Of a DNA stretch of 64,000 nt, positions 1 through 10,625 are shown piece after piece. A model generated the notes under the pieces. It saw only the letters and a list, made by a program, of their open reading frames with translations, was not told where the DNA came from and ran no database searches. Each line of letters starts with the position of its first letter. Position 1 is the first letter of the stretch. This stretch comes from Halomonas daqiaonensis. GTDB lineage: Bacteria; Pseudomonadota; Gammaproteobacteria; Pseudomonadales; Halomonadaceae. The DNA is taken from contig NZ_FOBC01000001.1 of NCBI RefSeq assembly GCF_900109725.1, positions 186,001-250,000 on the forward strand, given 5' to 3'. The translations under genes were made by a program, and so were the position numbers.

Positions 1-207
1 CACGATGTTGCCAGGCAGGTCGCCGCTGCCGGTGGTCGAGACGCAGAACAGCGCCAGATCGGTAGGCGAGCCGATGAGGTCGTCGAGGATCGGCTGATCG
101 AAGATGGCGACCTCATAGCCGGCCTCCTCGAACAGCGGCTTGACCTGCTCGGCGACATCCAGAGCACCGCCATACATGGTACCTACAAAAATCTTGAGCA
201 TGGGCAT
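1..207 (-). CDS. mioC: MioC-like flavodoxin, C-terminus cut by window edge
   Basis: The minus strand reads MPMLKIFVGTMYGGA and stays open to the left edge, giving 69 residues. The early G-T-M-Y-G-G-A segment fits the FMN phosphate-binding loop of short-chain flavodoxins, and a second loop follows near the edge (S-T-T-G-S-G-D-L-P-G-N). MioC-type flavodoxins are about 145 to 150 residues, so roughly half is visible. The start at 207 is preceded by an AGGTAA Shine-Dalgarno-like sequence; ATG at 201 is an in-frame alternative. The likely role is soluble one-electron transfer. Assignment to MioC rather than another short flavodoxin rests only on this N-terminal half. Confidence 0.75.
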   Translation of the reverse strand, partial: MPMLKIFVGTMYGGALDVAEQVKPLFEEAGYEVAIFDQPILDDLIGSPTDLALFCVSTTGSGDLPGNIV

Positions 208-301
208 GTCATGGAATTACCTGGAAATTTCGGTCGAATATTAGCATGGGGGTGCGGCATGGGGCCACGCCCTTACGCCTGCAGCATCCCCAAGGCCTGA
301 G

Positions 302-307
302 TATAAT
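302..307 (+). promoter_or_regulatory. candidate -10 box for the DUF2788 gene
   Basis: A perfect TATAAT lies 34 bases upstream of the ATG at 341. The hexamer at optimal -35 distance (CTGCAG) is a poor match, so this is a weak prediction. Confidence 0.35.
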
Positions 308-340
308 GTCGGCTTTCCCCGAGGCGTGCACGGAGGCATC

Positions 341-550
341 ATGCAGCAGACCTTCGAGACTTGGATCACTCCGATCATGATCGGCGGCCTGATCCTCTTC
401 ATGGGCTTCATCATCTGGGACCTGGCGAAGAAGTCCCAGGCCGGCCGCTTCGGCACCATCATGCTGTTCGTAGTGCTGGGCGCCGGGATGCTAGGCTATA
501 TCCTGAAGGTGGTCATCACCTGGATACTCGAGAGCGGCAACGGCGTCTGA
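341..550 (+). CDS. DUF2788 family small inner-membrane protein
   Basis: A 69-residue protein with two hydrophobic segments, at about residues 11-27 and 43-61, separated by a basic loop (AKKSQAGRFG). The sequence is of the type annotated as DUF2788 in Pseudomonas and Halomonas, where the function is unknown. I chose ATG 341 over an upstream in-frame GTG at 326 because CGGAGG (331-336) sits five bases before it. A bidirectional terminator follows. The gene stands alone between mioC and ihfA, both on the other strand. Confidence 0.8.
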   Translation: MQQTFETWITPIMIGGLILFMGFIIWDLAKKSQAGRFGTIMLFVVLGAGMLGYILKVVITWILESGNGV

Positions 551-589
551 CGACACCTCGAATTCCGACGATAGACTATCGAAGACCGA

Positions 590-617
590 AAAACGCCACT
601 CATTGGAGTGGCGTTTT
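590..617. terminator. bidirectional terminator between the DUF2788 gene and ihfA
   Basis: The inverted repeat AAAACGCCACT (590-600) and AGTGGCGTTTT (607-617) has an 11-bp perfect stem and a 6-base loop. The flanking A and T runs let it act in both directions, which suits the convergent genes on either side. Confidence 0.85.
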
Positions 618-645
618 GCATGGTCGACAACAGAATCCAGCAGGA

Positions 646-948
646 TCAGTGTACTTCGCCAGGGTATTCTTCAACCTGGCTCTTGAGCTTCTGACCGGGT
701 CGGAATGTCACCACTCGCCGCGCGGAGATCGGGATCTCCTCGCCGGTCTTGGGGTTGCGTCCGGGTCGTTCACGCTTGTCACGCAGGTCGAAATTGCCGA
801 AGCCCGAGAGCTTGACCTGCTCGTTCTCGCGCAGGCAGCCGCGTATCTCCTCGAAGAAGGCCTCCACCATGGACTTGGCCTCGCGCTTGGAGAGGCCAAG
901 TTCGGCGTGCAGATGTTCGGCCAGTTCCGCCTTGGTCAACGCACCCAT
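646..948 (-). CDS. ihfA: integration host factor subunit alpha
   Basis: A 100-residue HU/IHF-family DNA-bending protein. The N-terminus ([13 protein letters not shown]), the beta-arm motif GRNPKTGEE and the C-terminus are typical of IHF-alpha, which pairs with IHF-beta to bend DNA at recombination, replication and sigma-54 promoter sites. The frame is open upstream to an ATG at 1000-1002 that overlaps the pheT stop as ATGA. That start would add 18 residues absent from the family, whereas ATG at 948 has GAGGA just upstream and gives the usual length. It is the last gene of the thrS operon, the common gammaproteobacterial arrangement. Confidence 0.96.
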   Translation of the reverse strand: MGALTKAELAEHLHAELGLSKREAKSMVEAFFEEIRGCLRENEQVKLSGFGNFDLRDKRERPGRNPKTGEEIPISARRVVTFRPGQKLKSQVEEYPGEVH

Positions 949-998
949 GTTGTCGTCCTCATGGCGCTGGTCCTGCCGATCGACGAGACAATCGGGCC

Positions 999-3377
999 TC
1001 ATGCACGCAACTCCGCCCCCAGGTGCTGACGTGACTCCGTGACGATGGCATCAACCAACTGATTGATTTCCTCGTCATTAAGCGTGCGCGATGGATGCTG
1101 CCAGGTCAAGCCCAGGGCCACGCTCTTGAAACCTTCCGGCACCCCCCTGCCCTGGTAGACATCGAACAGGTGGGATTCCACCAGCCACTCGCCGGCCTGG
1201 GCCCGGATGGTGTCGAGCAGCGACTGCACCGGCAGCTCCTCGTCGACCAAAAAGGCCAGATCACGGCGCACCTCGGGATGGCGCGACAGCGGCGTAAAAG
1301 CCGGAACCCGGCCCTGAGTCAACGCATCGAGGCGCACCTCGAAGAGCAGCGCGTCGACCTTGAGACCGAGCCTGGCGCGCACTGCCGGGTGCAGGGTGCC
1401 GATCCAGCCCGCTTCCTCGCCACGATGCAGGATGCGGGCGCACTGCCCGGGATGCAGGGCCGAATGCTCACCGGGTTCGAAGCGCCAGGCCTGCGGCTCG
1501 CCGAGTGCCAGCAGGCTCTCCAGGTCGCCCTTGAGGTCAAAGAAGTCGACCGGCTCACGGACGCCTGCCCAGCCCTCCGGTTCGCGAGGCCCGCAGACCA
1601 GGGCCCCGAGCATCGGGGTCTGGTGCAGGTGGTCGAGTTCGCCACGGAAGGTGAGGCCCGTTTCGAACAGGCGCACACGGCTCTGCTGGCGATTGAGGTT
1701 ATGCTGCAGGGCGCGCACAAGGCCGGGAAAGAGACTCGCGCGCATCACAGAAAGATCGCTGGAGATGGGGTTGGCCAGCGTCGGCGACAGCGCTTCGGGA
1801 TGCAGTACCTGCTGCAACTCGGGGGCGACGAAGCTGTAGGTCACGGCCTCCTGATAGCCACGCGCGACCATCTGCTGACGCAGCCGTGCCAGGGGCGTAT
1901 GTGCTTCATGGGACGGCCGCAAGGCGAGGCGAACCTGGGGACGGCGCACCGGCAGGCGATTGTAGCCGTGGATGCGCGCCACCTCCTCGATCAGGTCCTC
2001 CTCGATGGAGATATCGAAGCGCCAACTGGGGACCTGCACATGCCAGCCCTGAGCGGAGGACTCGACCACCAGGCCCAGGCGTTCGAGGATCTCGGTCACC
2101 TCGTCACGAGGCAACGACTTGCCCAGCGCCTGTTCCAGACGCGACGACCGCAGGCTCGCCTCGCGGCCGTGCGGCAGGTGCGGCTCGCTTGCCACTTCTA
2201 GCAGCGGCCCGGGTTCGCCGCCGGTGATCTCCAGCAGCAGGGCGGTGGCCCGTTCGGCGGCCTCACGGGGCAGCCTAGGGTCGACACCACGCTCGAAGCG
2301 GTGCGAGGCGTCGGTATGCAAGCCATAGGAGCGCGCCTGGCCGGCGACCGCCAGCGGGGAGAAGAAGGCCGACTCGAGGAAGATGTCACGGGTCTCGGCG
2401 CTCACGCCGGAGTGCTCGCCACCCATGACGCCGGCGATGGCTAGCGGGCCTCGCTCGTCGGCAATGACCAGGGTGGCGCCGTCCAGAGTAATCTCCTGGC
2501 CGTCAAGCAGCACCAGGCACTCGCCCTCTCGTGCCAGCCGCACGACCACGCTGCCATGCAGGTTGGCGAGATCGAAGGCGTGTAGTGGCTGGCCGAGCTC
2601 GAGCATCACGTAGTTGGTGACATCCACCACCGGATCGATGGAGCGGATGCCGCCACGCCGCAAGCGCTCGACCATCCACAGCGGTGTTTTGGCGGTGACG
2701 TCGACGCCCTTGATGAGGCGTCCGATGTAGCGCGGACAGCGCTCACCATCCTCGACGCGCACCGGGAAGGTCTCGTCGTGAGTGGGGCCCACGGGAACCA
2801 GATCGGGCCCCTCGATGGTCAGGCGGTTGAGTACTCCGACCTCGCGTGCCAACCCCTTGAGGCTCAAGCAGTCGCCGCGGTTCGGTGTCAGATCCACCTC
2901 AATGGTGTGGTCGTCCAAGCCCATGAAGTCACGAAACCCCTCGCCGACCGGCGCGCTGGCCGGCAGCACGAGGATCCCCGTGGAGGTCTCCTCCTCGAGG
3001 CCCAACTCGGACGCCGAGCAGATCATTCCGCGAGACTCGACGCCACGCAGCCGAGCCTGCTTGATCGTGAAGTCACCGGGCAGCACCGCCCCGACTCGGG
3101 CGAAGGGCACCTTCTGTCCCACGGCCACATTGGGCGCTCCACACACCACCGGGACGGGCTCGCCACTGCCATCATCGACCCGACAGACGTTGAGCTTATC
3201 GGCATCGGGATGGGGCTCCTTGCCGACCACCTCAGCCACCACGACATCGCTGAAGGCGGCGGCCACCGCTTCCACGCCATCGACTTCCAGGCCTGCCATG
3301 GTGATCTGGTCGGCCAGCGCCTGGGTAGATAGCGCCGGCGACACCCAGTCACGCAGCCACTGTTCGGAAAATTTCAT
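999..3377 (-). CDS. pheT: phenylalanine-tRNA ligase beta subunit
   Basis: At 792 residues it has the normal length for bacterial PheT. It begins [12 protein letters not shown] and has in order a tRNA-binding OB-fold (about 40-150), the B3/B4 editing domain, the B5 domain, the catalytic-like core and the C-terminal anticodon-binding (FDX-ACB) domain with the typical [15 protein letters not shown] segment. With PheS it forms the alpha2-beta2 enzyme that charges tRNA-Phe; the beta subunit edits Tyr-tRNA-Phe. It lies 34 bases after pheS. No anomaly seen. Confidence 0.98.
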   Translation of the reverse strand: MKFSEQWLRDWVSPALSTQALADQITMAGLEVDGVEAVAAAFSDVVVAEVVGKEPHPDADKLNVCRVDDGSGEPVPVVCGAPNVAVGQKVPFARVGAVLPGDFTIKQARLRGVESRGMICSASELGLEEETSTGILVLPASAPVGEGFRDFMGLDDHTIEVDLTPNRGDCLSLKGLAREVGVLNRLTIEGPDLVPVGPTHDETFPVRVEDGERCPRYIGRLIKGVDVTAKTPLWMVERLRRGGIRSIDPVVDVTNYVMLELGQPLHAFDLANLHGSVVVRLAREGECLVLLDGQEITLDGATLVIADERGPLAIAGVMGGEHSGVSAETRDIFLESAFFSPLAVAGQARSYGLHTDASHRFERGVDPRLPREAAERATALLLEITGGEPGPLLEVASEPHLPHGREASLRSSRLEQALGKSLPRDEVTEILERLGLVVESSAQGWHVQVPSWRFDISIEEDLIEEVARIHGYNRLPVRRPQVRLALRPSHEAHTPLARLRQQMVARGYQEAVTYSFVAPELQQVLHPEALSPTLANPISSDLSVMRASLFPGLVRALQHNLNRQQSRVRLFETGLTFRGELDHLHQTPMLGALVCGPREPEGWAGVREPVDFFDLKGDLESLLALGEPQAWRFEPGEHSALHPGQCARILHRGEEAGWIGTLHPAVRARLGLKVDALLFEVRLDALTQGRVPAFTPLSRHPEVRRDLAFLVDEELPVQSLLDTIRAQAGEWLVESHLFDVYQGRGVPEGFKSVALGLTWQHPSRTLNDEEINQLVDAIVTESRQHLGAELRA

Positions 3378-3411
3378 GACAAATCCTGTGTTCTGCTTAT
3401 CCGGTGGTCAA

Positions 3412-4909
<1,498 letters not shown>

Positions 4910-4946
4910 GGCTTTCTCCTGACGTTAGAGGGGTTCACCCGGGGCG

Positions 4947-5141
4947 TTACAGATTCGGCAGCATGCGCTGCACGAGCTGCTTGTCGGCGTCGTGGACCTG
5001 CTTCATCCCACGCAGATGACGCTTACGCTTGGTGGACTTCTTGGTCAGGATGTGACTGCGAAACGACTGCTTGTGCTTGAAGCCGTTGGCCGTCTTCTTG
5101 AAGCGCTTGGCAGCGCCGCTGTTGCTCTTGATTTTCGGCAT
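4947..5141 (-). CDS. rpmI: 50S ribosomal protein L35
   Basis: 64 residues, starting [17 protein letters not shown], basic throughout, with the family C-terminus [19 protein letters not shown]. An in-frame ATG 18 codons upstream (5195) is not the start, because the family begins with MPKIK. It lies between infC and rplT and is probably co-transcribed and translationally coupled. Confidence 0.98.
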   Translation of the reverse strand: MPKIKSNSGAAKRFKKTANGFKHKQSFRSHILTKKSTKRKRHLRGMKQVHDADKQLVQRMLPNL

Positions 5142-5247
5142 GAGGTCAACTCCGCTCGAGGTTTCTTCAGAAAACCCGTGGCCGACGGAAGACATTGCAG
5201 CCTCCCGACCGTTGGACTGGCCGTCGGATCACTTCTTCTATTGCTGC

Positions 5248-5790
5248 TTACTGCTTCTTCTTGGGGGCAATGATCATGGTCATCTGGCGTCCTTCCATCT
5301 TGGGGAAGGACTCCACGGTCCCGATCTCCTCGAGATCGGAGGCGATCCGCTCCATCAGCTTGCGACCGATGTCCTGGTGTGCCATTTCACGACCGCGGAA
5401 ACGCAGCGTGACCTTGCCCTTGTCGCCACCTTCGAGAAAACGGATCAGGTTCTTCATCTTGACCTGATAGTCGCCCTCGTCGGTGCCAGGCCGGAACTTC
5501 ACTTCCTTGACCTGGATCTGCTTCGTCTTCTTCTTCTGAGCAGCTTTCTGCTTCTTCTGCTCGAAGACGAACTTGCCGTAATCCATGATCTTGCAGACGA
5601 TCGGATCGGCATTTGAGATCTGCACAAGGTCCATACCGGCCGATTCGGCTCGCTCCAGCGCTTCGCTGGTGGGCACGATGCCCAACTGCTCGCCGTCGCT
5701 GTCGATCAGGCGAACCTGATCCTCGGTAATCCGCTCGTTCATGGGGGGGCGCTTGTCTTGAACGCGCCCTCTTGGGTTGCTTCGCTTGAT
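5248..5790 (-). CDS. infC: translation initiation factor IF-3, apparent AUC start
   Basis: 180 residues from an ATC codon at 5788-5790. The reading frame from there is [16 protein letters not shown], then [12 protein letters not shown]. This restores the conserved IF3 N-terminal extension (IKR...QDKR...INE in Pseudomonas). GGAG lies 8 bases upstream of the ATC. The first in-frame ATG (5742) has no Shine-Dalgarno sequence and would delete that extension. infC is known for rare start codons (AUU in E. coli) that allow IF3 to repress its own translation. The N- and C-terminal IF3 domains are otherwise complete, ending in the usual basic APKKKQ. Confidence 0.95.
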   Translation of the reverse strand: MKRSNPRGRVQDKRPPMNERITEDQVRLIDSDGEQLGIVPTSEALERAESAGMDLVQISNADPIVCKIMDYGKFVFEQKKQKAAQKKKTKQIQVKEVKFRPGTDEGDYQVKMKNLIRFLEGGDKGKVTLRFRGREMAHQDIGRKLMERIASDLEEIGTVESFPKMEGRQMTMIIAPKKKQ

Positions 5791-5825
5791 GGTTCCGTCT
5801 CCACTTCAGCTTTGGGAAGATGTCG

Positions 5826-7724
5826 CTATTGCCGCTCGGCCCGAACACGGTCGATGAAGGCATCCACCCCCATCGTACCAAGATTCTCGCCACTGCGTGT
5901 ACGCACGGCCACCGAGTCGGACTCGACTTCCTTATCTCCCACCACCAGGAGATAGGGGACCTTCTGCAACGTATGCTCGCGGATTTTAAAGCCGATCTTC
6001 TCGTTCCTCAAGTCCGACTTGACGCGCAGACCGACTTTCTGCAGCCGCTTCACCAATGACACGGCATAGTCGCGCTGTGCATCGGTGATGGTCATGACTA
6101 CCATCTGCTGGGGAGCCAGCCAGAGTGGCATGGCCCCGGCATAGTGCTCGATGAGGATGCCGAGGAAGCGCTCGAAGGATCCGAGGATCGCCCGATGCAG
6201 CATTACCGGCGTCTTGCGGACACCATCCTCGTCGACGAACTGAGCTCCCAGCCGCCCTGGCAGGTTGAAGTCGAGCTGCAGGGTACCGCACTGCCAGACC
6301 CGGTTAAGACAGTCGCGCAGCGAAAACTCGATCTTGGGCCCATAGAAGGCACCCTCGCCCGGCTGCAAATCCCAATCCAGGCCGGTAGCATCAAGCGCGG
6401 CCTCGAGGCCTGCCTCGGCGCGGTCCCAGAGCTCCGGCTCGCCCATAAATCCTTCGGGGCGAGTGGAGAGCTTGAGTTCCACGTCTTCGAAGCCGAGCTC
6501 CCGATAGACCTCGAGGGTAAGGGCAATGAAGGCCTCGGCCTCGGACTGGATCTGCCCCTCGGTGCAGAAGATATGCGCATCGTCCTGGGTGAAACCGCGC
6601 ACCCGCATCAGTCCATGCAGGGAGCCGGAGGGCTCGTTGCGGTGGCAGCTGCCAAACTCGGCCAGGCGCAGCGGCAGGTCGCGGTAACTCTTCAGGCCCT
6701 GGTTGAACACCTGCACGTGACAGGGACAGTTCATCGGCTTGACAGCATACTCGCGCTTTTCCGACTCGGTGGTGAACATCAGGTCGCTGTAGTGCCCCCA
6801 GTGGCCGGAGGCCTTCCACAGCGAGAGGTCTACCACCTGGGGCGTCTTGATCTCCTGGTAGCCGTTCTCGACCTGAACCCGGCGCATGTACTGCTCCAGG
6901 GTCTGATAGATGGTCCAGCCATTGGGGTGCCAGAAGACCATGCCCGGCGCCTCCTCCTGGAGGTGGAAGAGATCCATCTTCTTCGCCAGCTTGCGATGGT
7001 CGCGCTTCTCGGCCTCTTCGAGACGCTTCAGATAGGCCTTGAGCTGCTTCCTGTCGGGCCAGGCCGTGCCGTAGATGCGTGTCAGCATCGGGTTCTCGGC
7101 GTTGCCACGCCAGTAGGCACCGGCCAGCTTGGTCAGCTTGAAGGCTTTCAGGTGCCGGGTGTTGGGCACATGCGGCCCCCGGCACATGTCCACGTACTCC
7201 TCGTGGTGGTAGAGACGGATGGTCTCGCCCTCGGGGATCTCGCGCACGATCTCCTGCTTGTAGGGCTCCTCGCGGTGCAGGAAGGCCAGCATCGCCTGGT
7301 CGCGGTCCACGTACTCGCGCACCACATCGTACTCGTGGTCGATCAGCGCCTTCATGCGAGCCTCGATTATCTCGAGGTCATCGGGGGTCACCGAACGCCC
7401 GAAATCGACGTCGTAGTAGAAGCCATCCTCGATCACCGGTCCGATGGCCATCTTGGCCTCGGGATAGAGTTGCTTGACGGCGTGGCCGATAAGGTGGGCG
7501 CAGGAATGCCGGATGACCTCCAGCCCTTCTGAATCACGGGCGGTGAGGATTGCCACTTCGGCGTCGCGGTCGATGACATCGGCGGCGTCCACCGCTACGC
7601 CGTCGATCTTGCCGGCCACGCAGGCCTTGGCGAGACCGGGGCCGATGCTCTCGGCCAGTTGCATCACGGTGAGGGGGGCGTCGAAGGATCTCTGACTGCC
7701 GTCGGGCAGGGTCACGATGGGCAT
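5826..7724 (-). CDS. thrS: threonine-tRNA ligase
   Basis: 632 residues, close to the roughly 640 of E. coli ThrRS. Domains in order: N-terminal TGS (about 1-62), the second-additional editing domain with an H-S-C-A-H motif near 75, the class II catalytic core with NCPCHVQ zinc ligand, motif 2 ([16 protein letters not shown]) and motif 3 ([14 protein letters not shown]), and the C-terminal anticodon-binding domain from about 530. It charges tRNA-Thr and edits Ser-tRNA-Thr. It is the first gene of the operon, 35 bases before the infC ATC start. Confidence 0.98.
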   Translation of the reverse strand: MPIVTLPDGSQRSFDAPLTVMQLAESIGPGLAKACVAGKIDGVAVDAADVIDRDAEVAILTARDSEGLEVIRHSCAHLIGHAVKQLYPEAKMAIGPVIEDGFYYDVDFGRSVTPDDLEIIEARMKALIDHEYDVVREYVDRDQAMLAFLHREEPYKQEIVREIPEGETIRLYHHEEYVDMCRGPHVPNTRHLKAFKLTKLAGAYWRGNAENPMLTRIYGTAWPDRKQLKAYLKRLEEAEKRDHRKLAKKMDLFHLQEEAPGMVFWHPNGWTIYQTLEQYMRRVQVENGYQEIKTPQVVDLSLWKASGHWGHYSDLMFTTESEKREYAVKPMNCPCHVQVFNQGLKSYRDLPLRLAEFGSCHRNEPSGSLHGLMRVRGFTQDDAHIFCTEGQIQSEAEAFIALTLEVYRELGFEDVELKLSTRPEGFMGEPELWDRAEAGLEAALDATGLDWDLQPGEGAFYGPKIEFSLRDCLNRVWQCGTLQLDFNLPGRLGAQFVDEDGVRKTPVMLHRAILGSFERFLGILIEHYAGAMPLWLAPQQMVVMTITDAQRDYAVSLVKRLQKVGLRVKSDLRNEKIGFKIREHTLQKVPYLLVVGDKEVESDSVAVRTRSGENLGTMGVDAFIDRVRAERQ

Positions 7725-7855
7725 GAAGGGTCCCTTGTGCGCAGTGGTGATCCATACCAGGGATCACGTGTCGCCAGAAGAATGGTCGTGGAAAAATCGA
7801 CGCCTAGACTAGCAGAAGCACACCCTGCGGCGCCATGGCGGGCGAGGCCCCCACA

Positions 7856-7887
7856 CGACAGAAGGCGCCCGAAGGCGCCTTCTGTCG
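7856..7887. terminator. perfect 14-bp hairpin between ompA-like gene and thrS
   Basis: CGACAGAAGGCGCC (7856-7869), loop CGAA, then GGCGCCTTCTGTCG (7874-7887). There is no clear T-run on the minus strand. By position it would end transcription of the minus-strand OmpA-like gene before the thrS promoter. Confidence 0.7.
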
Positions 7888-7898
7888 TTCTACCGTCA

Positions 7899-7920
7899 GC
7901 CCCGGAACTCTTCCGGGGCC
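7899..7920. terminator. second hairpin downstream of the ompA-like gene
   Basis: GCCCCGGAA (7899-7907) pairs with TTCCGGGGC (7911-7919) across a 3-base loop. It lies 20 bases from the stop of the OmpA-family gene and 11 bases from the larger hairpin, forming a tandem pair. Confidence 0.5.
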
Positions 7921-7940
7921 ATGGTTGAGTCAGGTGAGGA

Positions 7941-8747
7941 TCACTCCCACTCGCCCAGTTCCACGCGACGGTTCATGGCACGACCCGCTTCGGTGTCGTT
8001 GGTGGCCACCGGCTGAGATTCACCGTAGCCGATAGTGCGCATGCGCTCCATGTCGACACCCTGGCGGGCCAGGAAGTCAGCCACAGAGTCAGCGCGACGC
8101 TGGGACAGATCCTGGTTGTAGGCCTCGCTGCCCCTGGAGTCGGTATGACCCTCGATGCGCACGCGAACGTTCTCGTTGGAACGCAGCTTCTGGGCCACGT
8201 CGGCGAGGATCTGCTCGGCACCCATGGTCAGGGTCGCGGAGTCGAACTCGAAGTTGACGTCACGCAGCACCAGGTCCTCTTCGCAACCCAGAGCGTTGAC
8301 CTCGACACCGGCCGGCGTCCCCGGACACTGGTCCTGGAAGTCCGGCACGCCGTCGTTATCGGAGTCCAGCGGGCAGCCCACGGCGTCCACTGCAACACCG
8401 GCCGGCGTGCCCGGGCACTGGTCATTGGCATCGTTGACGCCATCACCATCGGTGTCACGCGGCGCCGGCTCGACAGGTGCCGGTGAGGTGTCGGCGCACA
8501 GCATAGCACCGATGGTGGCACCCGCCGTGGTGCCGATAGCAGCACCGGTATCCTCATCGGAATCACCGCCAGCTGCGTACCCTAGGCCACCACCGATCAA
8601 GCCGCCGGCCAGACCGCAAACGAACGGGTGCATGGAACTATCGGACGTCGCACCACCGCCACCGGATTGAGAAGCAGAGCTGGCACAGCCTGAAAGGCCA
8701 ACTACCAGCGCGGAACCGAGCAACAAGCCAGTCGTGGATGTTTTCAT
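7941..8747 (-). CDS. OmpA-family outer-membrane lipoprotein with TSP3 repeats
   Basis: 268 residues from ATG 8747, preceded by GAAGGAG. A lipoprotein signal peptide ends in L-S-G-C, giving lipidated Cys21. Next come a glycine-zipper segment (about 43-84, CGLAGGLIGGGLGYAAGG), two calcium-binding thrombospondin type 3-like repeats (DTDGDGVNDANDQCPGTP and DSDNDGVPDFQDQCPGTP, about 98-155) and a C-terminal OmpA peptidoglycan-binding domain (about 160-268, with IEGHTDSRGS and NRRVEL). It probably tethers the outer membrane to peptidoglycan. It is not a Pal of the tol cluster, because no tol genes are near. It appears monocistronic. Confidence 0.92.
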   Translation of the reverse strand: MKTSTTGLLLGSALVVGLSGCASSASQSGGGGATSDSSMHPFVCGLAGGLIGGGLGYAAGGDSDEDTGAAIGTTAGATIGAMLCADTSPAPVEPAPRDTDGDGVNDANDQCPGTPAGVAVDAVGCPLDSDNDGVPDFQDQCPGTPAGVEVNALGCEEDLVLRDVNFEFDSATLTMGAEQILADVAQKLRSNENVRVRIEGHTDSRGSEAYNQDLSQRRADSVADFLARQGVDMERMRTIGYGESQPVATNDTEAGRAMNRRVELGEWE

Positions 8748-9048
8748 GTAAAACTCCTTCTTATTGACTACATCCCGGTGTGACAGGTCAACGCCTTGAT
8801 CACCCAGGGTTCCGAGGAATGACCCGAGGGAAGCGGTCCCCGATCCGCTTCCTGCACCTATCAAGAAAGCACGAAAGTGCCTTCTAGGCCAGTGCGGTCC
8901 TCTAATGGCCATGGACTCAAGCCATAAATCAGCCATCTACGAGACTCGACAAGCTTGCAGTACAGACCGGGAGGTTGCAATCAAAGGGTGGTGCCAATCG
9001 CAAGAAACATCGTCACACCATGGAGCAAAGCACGTGTCAGCGTAGCGT
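8748..9048. other. intergenic region upstream of the ompA-like gene
   Basis: This 301-base stretch must carry the promoter and leader of the OmpA-like gene and whatever ends transcription towards it. I see no convincing promoter, RNA gene or repeat in it. Confidence 0.4.
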
Positions 9049-9516
9049 TCAGTGCAGACTGCCCGGCCAACCACGGCGAAATTCCATCACCGCCGCCGCT
9101 GCCTTGAGCACAGGCTCGCGGAACTCCTCCTCCACGGCCAGGCGCTCGCGATCCTCGCGAATGCGGTCGCGAGGGGTCAGCGCCTGTCGAGCGGAATGGG
9201 TATGCAGGTGGCGGGTGCGACGGTGCACCTCATCGAAAGCCTTAAAATCGGGTCGCTCGGTGAGTGTCTCATCGAGTATCTCCAGCAGCACCTTGCAGCG
9301 CCAGCTGCCTTCGGTGATATCAACCTGATCCTGCGCCAGTGCCGAAGCAACTATCTCAAGGTTCTCCAGACAGTTGCGATGAGCGCGGTATAGCTCCTCC
9401 TCGCGGAAGCCCTTGCGCCGCTGTACCTCCTTCCAGAGGGTGTAGGCATAGGCCCCTAGGCCGGCGATGATGGCCAGGGCAAGGCCGAGAAGTATCAGTG
9501 CCAGGGTATTGGTCAT
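9049..9516 (-). CDS. DUF2489 family single-pass membrane protein
   Basis: 155 residues. One N-terminal membrane helix (about residues 5-26, LALILLGLALAIIAGLGAYAYTL when read through) is followed by a charged, largely helical cytoplasmic region rich in Arg and Glu, with the segment LYRAHRNCLENLEIVASALAQ. This is the layout of proteins annotated as DUF2489 in gammaproteobacteria; the function is unknown. ATG 9516 puts the membrane helix at the very N-terminus; an in-frame ATG at 9543 is possible. It appears monocistronic. Confidence 0.75.
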   Translation of the reverse strand: MTNTLALILLGLALAIIAGLGAYAYTLWKEVQRRKGFREEELYRAHRNCLENLEIVASALAQDQVDITEGSWRCKVLLEILDETLTERPDFKAFDEVHRRTRHLHTHSARQALTPRDRIREDRERLAVEEEFREPVLKAAAAVMEFRRGWPGSLH

Positions 9517-9634
9517 GGGGATGTCCCAGCGGGTTCGTGGCATGTATAGCCATTGTACACATTGCCACCTCCCTCTCGAAATGGCCTATTTTCTGATCAT
9601 CACGCTGTAGTGAGCGGTCGACAACGACCATGAC

Positions 9635-9668
9635 GCAAGGAGCCCGGCCACTCAGCGGGGCTCCTTGC
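9635..9668. terminator. hairpin downstream of ctaB
   Basis: GCAAGGAGCCC (9635-9645) pairs with GGGCTCCTTGC (9658-9668) in an 11-bp stem. It lies 36 bases beyond the ctaB stop and would end the cox/cta minus-strand transcript. There is no T-run. Confidence 0.65.
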
Positions 9669-9704
9669 CTGTAAAGAAAATGGTACAGCGTCTTCAGCAA
9701 GGCC

Positions 9705-10625
9705 TCAGGCAACCAGCATCCAGGCAGTGCCATAATGGTCCAGCAGCAATACGCCGAACACGCCCAGGATGTAGCGGATGGAGAACCAGAAGGCCGCCAG
9801 GGGGGCCGACGGATCATGGCCTCTCCAGACTCGCCAGTTCCATACCATGAAGCGCAGATTGAGCGCCATCACCCCCAGCAGGTAAAGTTCCCCGCTCATG
9901 CCGATGGTGAAGGGCAACAGGGTCACCGCTACGGTCAGCCAGCCATATAGCCACACCTGCAGTCGCGTGAAGGCCTCGCCGTGTGTGACTGGCAGCATCG
10001 GCACCCCGGCGCGTGCATATTCGTCGCGCTTGTGGATCGCCAGCGCCCAGAAGTGCGGCGGCGTCCAGGCGAAGATGATCAGCATCAGCAGCAGAGGTTC
10101 AGGGCCCAGCTGACCCGTGACCGCCGTCCAGCCCAGCAGTGGCGGCGCGGCCCCCGCCACCCCACCAATGACGATGTTCTGTGGCGTGGCATGCTTGAGG
10201 AAGGCGGTATAGATCAGCGCGTAGCCGATCAGCGACCCCAGGGTCAACCAGGCCGTCAGCGTGTTGACCTGCCAGGCCAGCAGCCCGATGCCACAAACCG
10301 AGAGCAGCGTAGCCCAGACCAGGGCCAGCGGTGTGGGCATGCGCTGGGTGGCCAAAGGGCGGCGAGCAGTACGCAGCATCAGCGCATCCAGACGGCGGTC
10401 GACCACATGGTTGAAGGCCGCGGCGCCACCCGCGGCCAGGCCGATGCCGATCAGGCCGAATATCACGGCCCCAGGGTCCGGCAGTGGCGCCGCCAGCAGC
10501 ATGCCAACCAGGGTACAGACCAGCATCACCGCCACGACCCGGGGCTTGCACAGCGTATAGAGGTCTCGCCAACCCCAGCCGGCGAGGTGACCGACCGTCA
10601 CACGCTCCATCATGGCGTCAGACAT
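9705..10625 (-). CDS. ctaB: protohaem IX farnesyltransferase (haem O synthase)
   Basis: 306 residues and polytopic, about eight or nine membrane segments. It carries the prenyltransferase signature N-H-V-V-D-R-R-L-D (about residue 67) and a second Asp-rich loop region. It adds a farnesyl group to haem B to make haem O, the precursor of haem A for the oxidase encoded next door. The start overlaps the ctaA stop by 8 bases, so translation is probably coupled. It is the last gene of the cluster (also called cyoE or cox10). Confidence 0.95.
   Translation of the reverse strand: MSDAMMERVTVGHLAGWGWRDLYTLCKPRVVAVMLVCTLVGMLLAAPLPDPGAVIFGLIGIGLAAGGAAAFNHVVDRRLDALMLRTARRPLATQRMPTPLALVWATLLSVCGIGLLAWQVNTLTAWLTLGSLIGYALIYTAFLKHATPQNIVIGGVAGAAPPLLGWTAVTGQLGPEPLLLMLIIFAWTPPHFWALAIHKRDEYARAGVPMLPVTHGEAFTRLQVWLYGWLTVAVTLLPFTIGMSGELYLLGVMALNLRFMVWNWRVWRGHDPSAPLAAFWFSIRYILGVFGVLLLDHYGTAWMLVA

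Noticed and set aside
1095..2201. Long plus-strand open frame opposite pheT (368 codons)
   Set aside because: It is the antisense shadow of a clear pheT gene in GC-rich DNA. Similar long shadows lie opposite thrS, ctaD, the P-type ATPase, xdhB and rhlE; none shows a family pattern or ribosome-binding site.
7725..7855. Riboswitch or T-box-like leader upstream of thrS
   Set aside because: I see no conserved T-box or anti-terminator element. T-box control of thrS is mainly a Firmicutes feature, and the hairpins here lie next to the ompA-like gene end.
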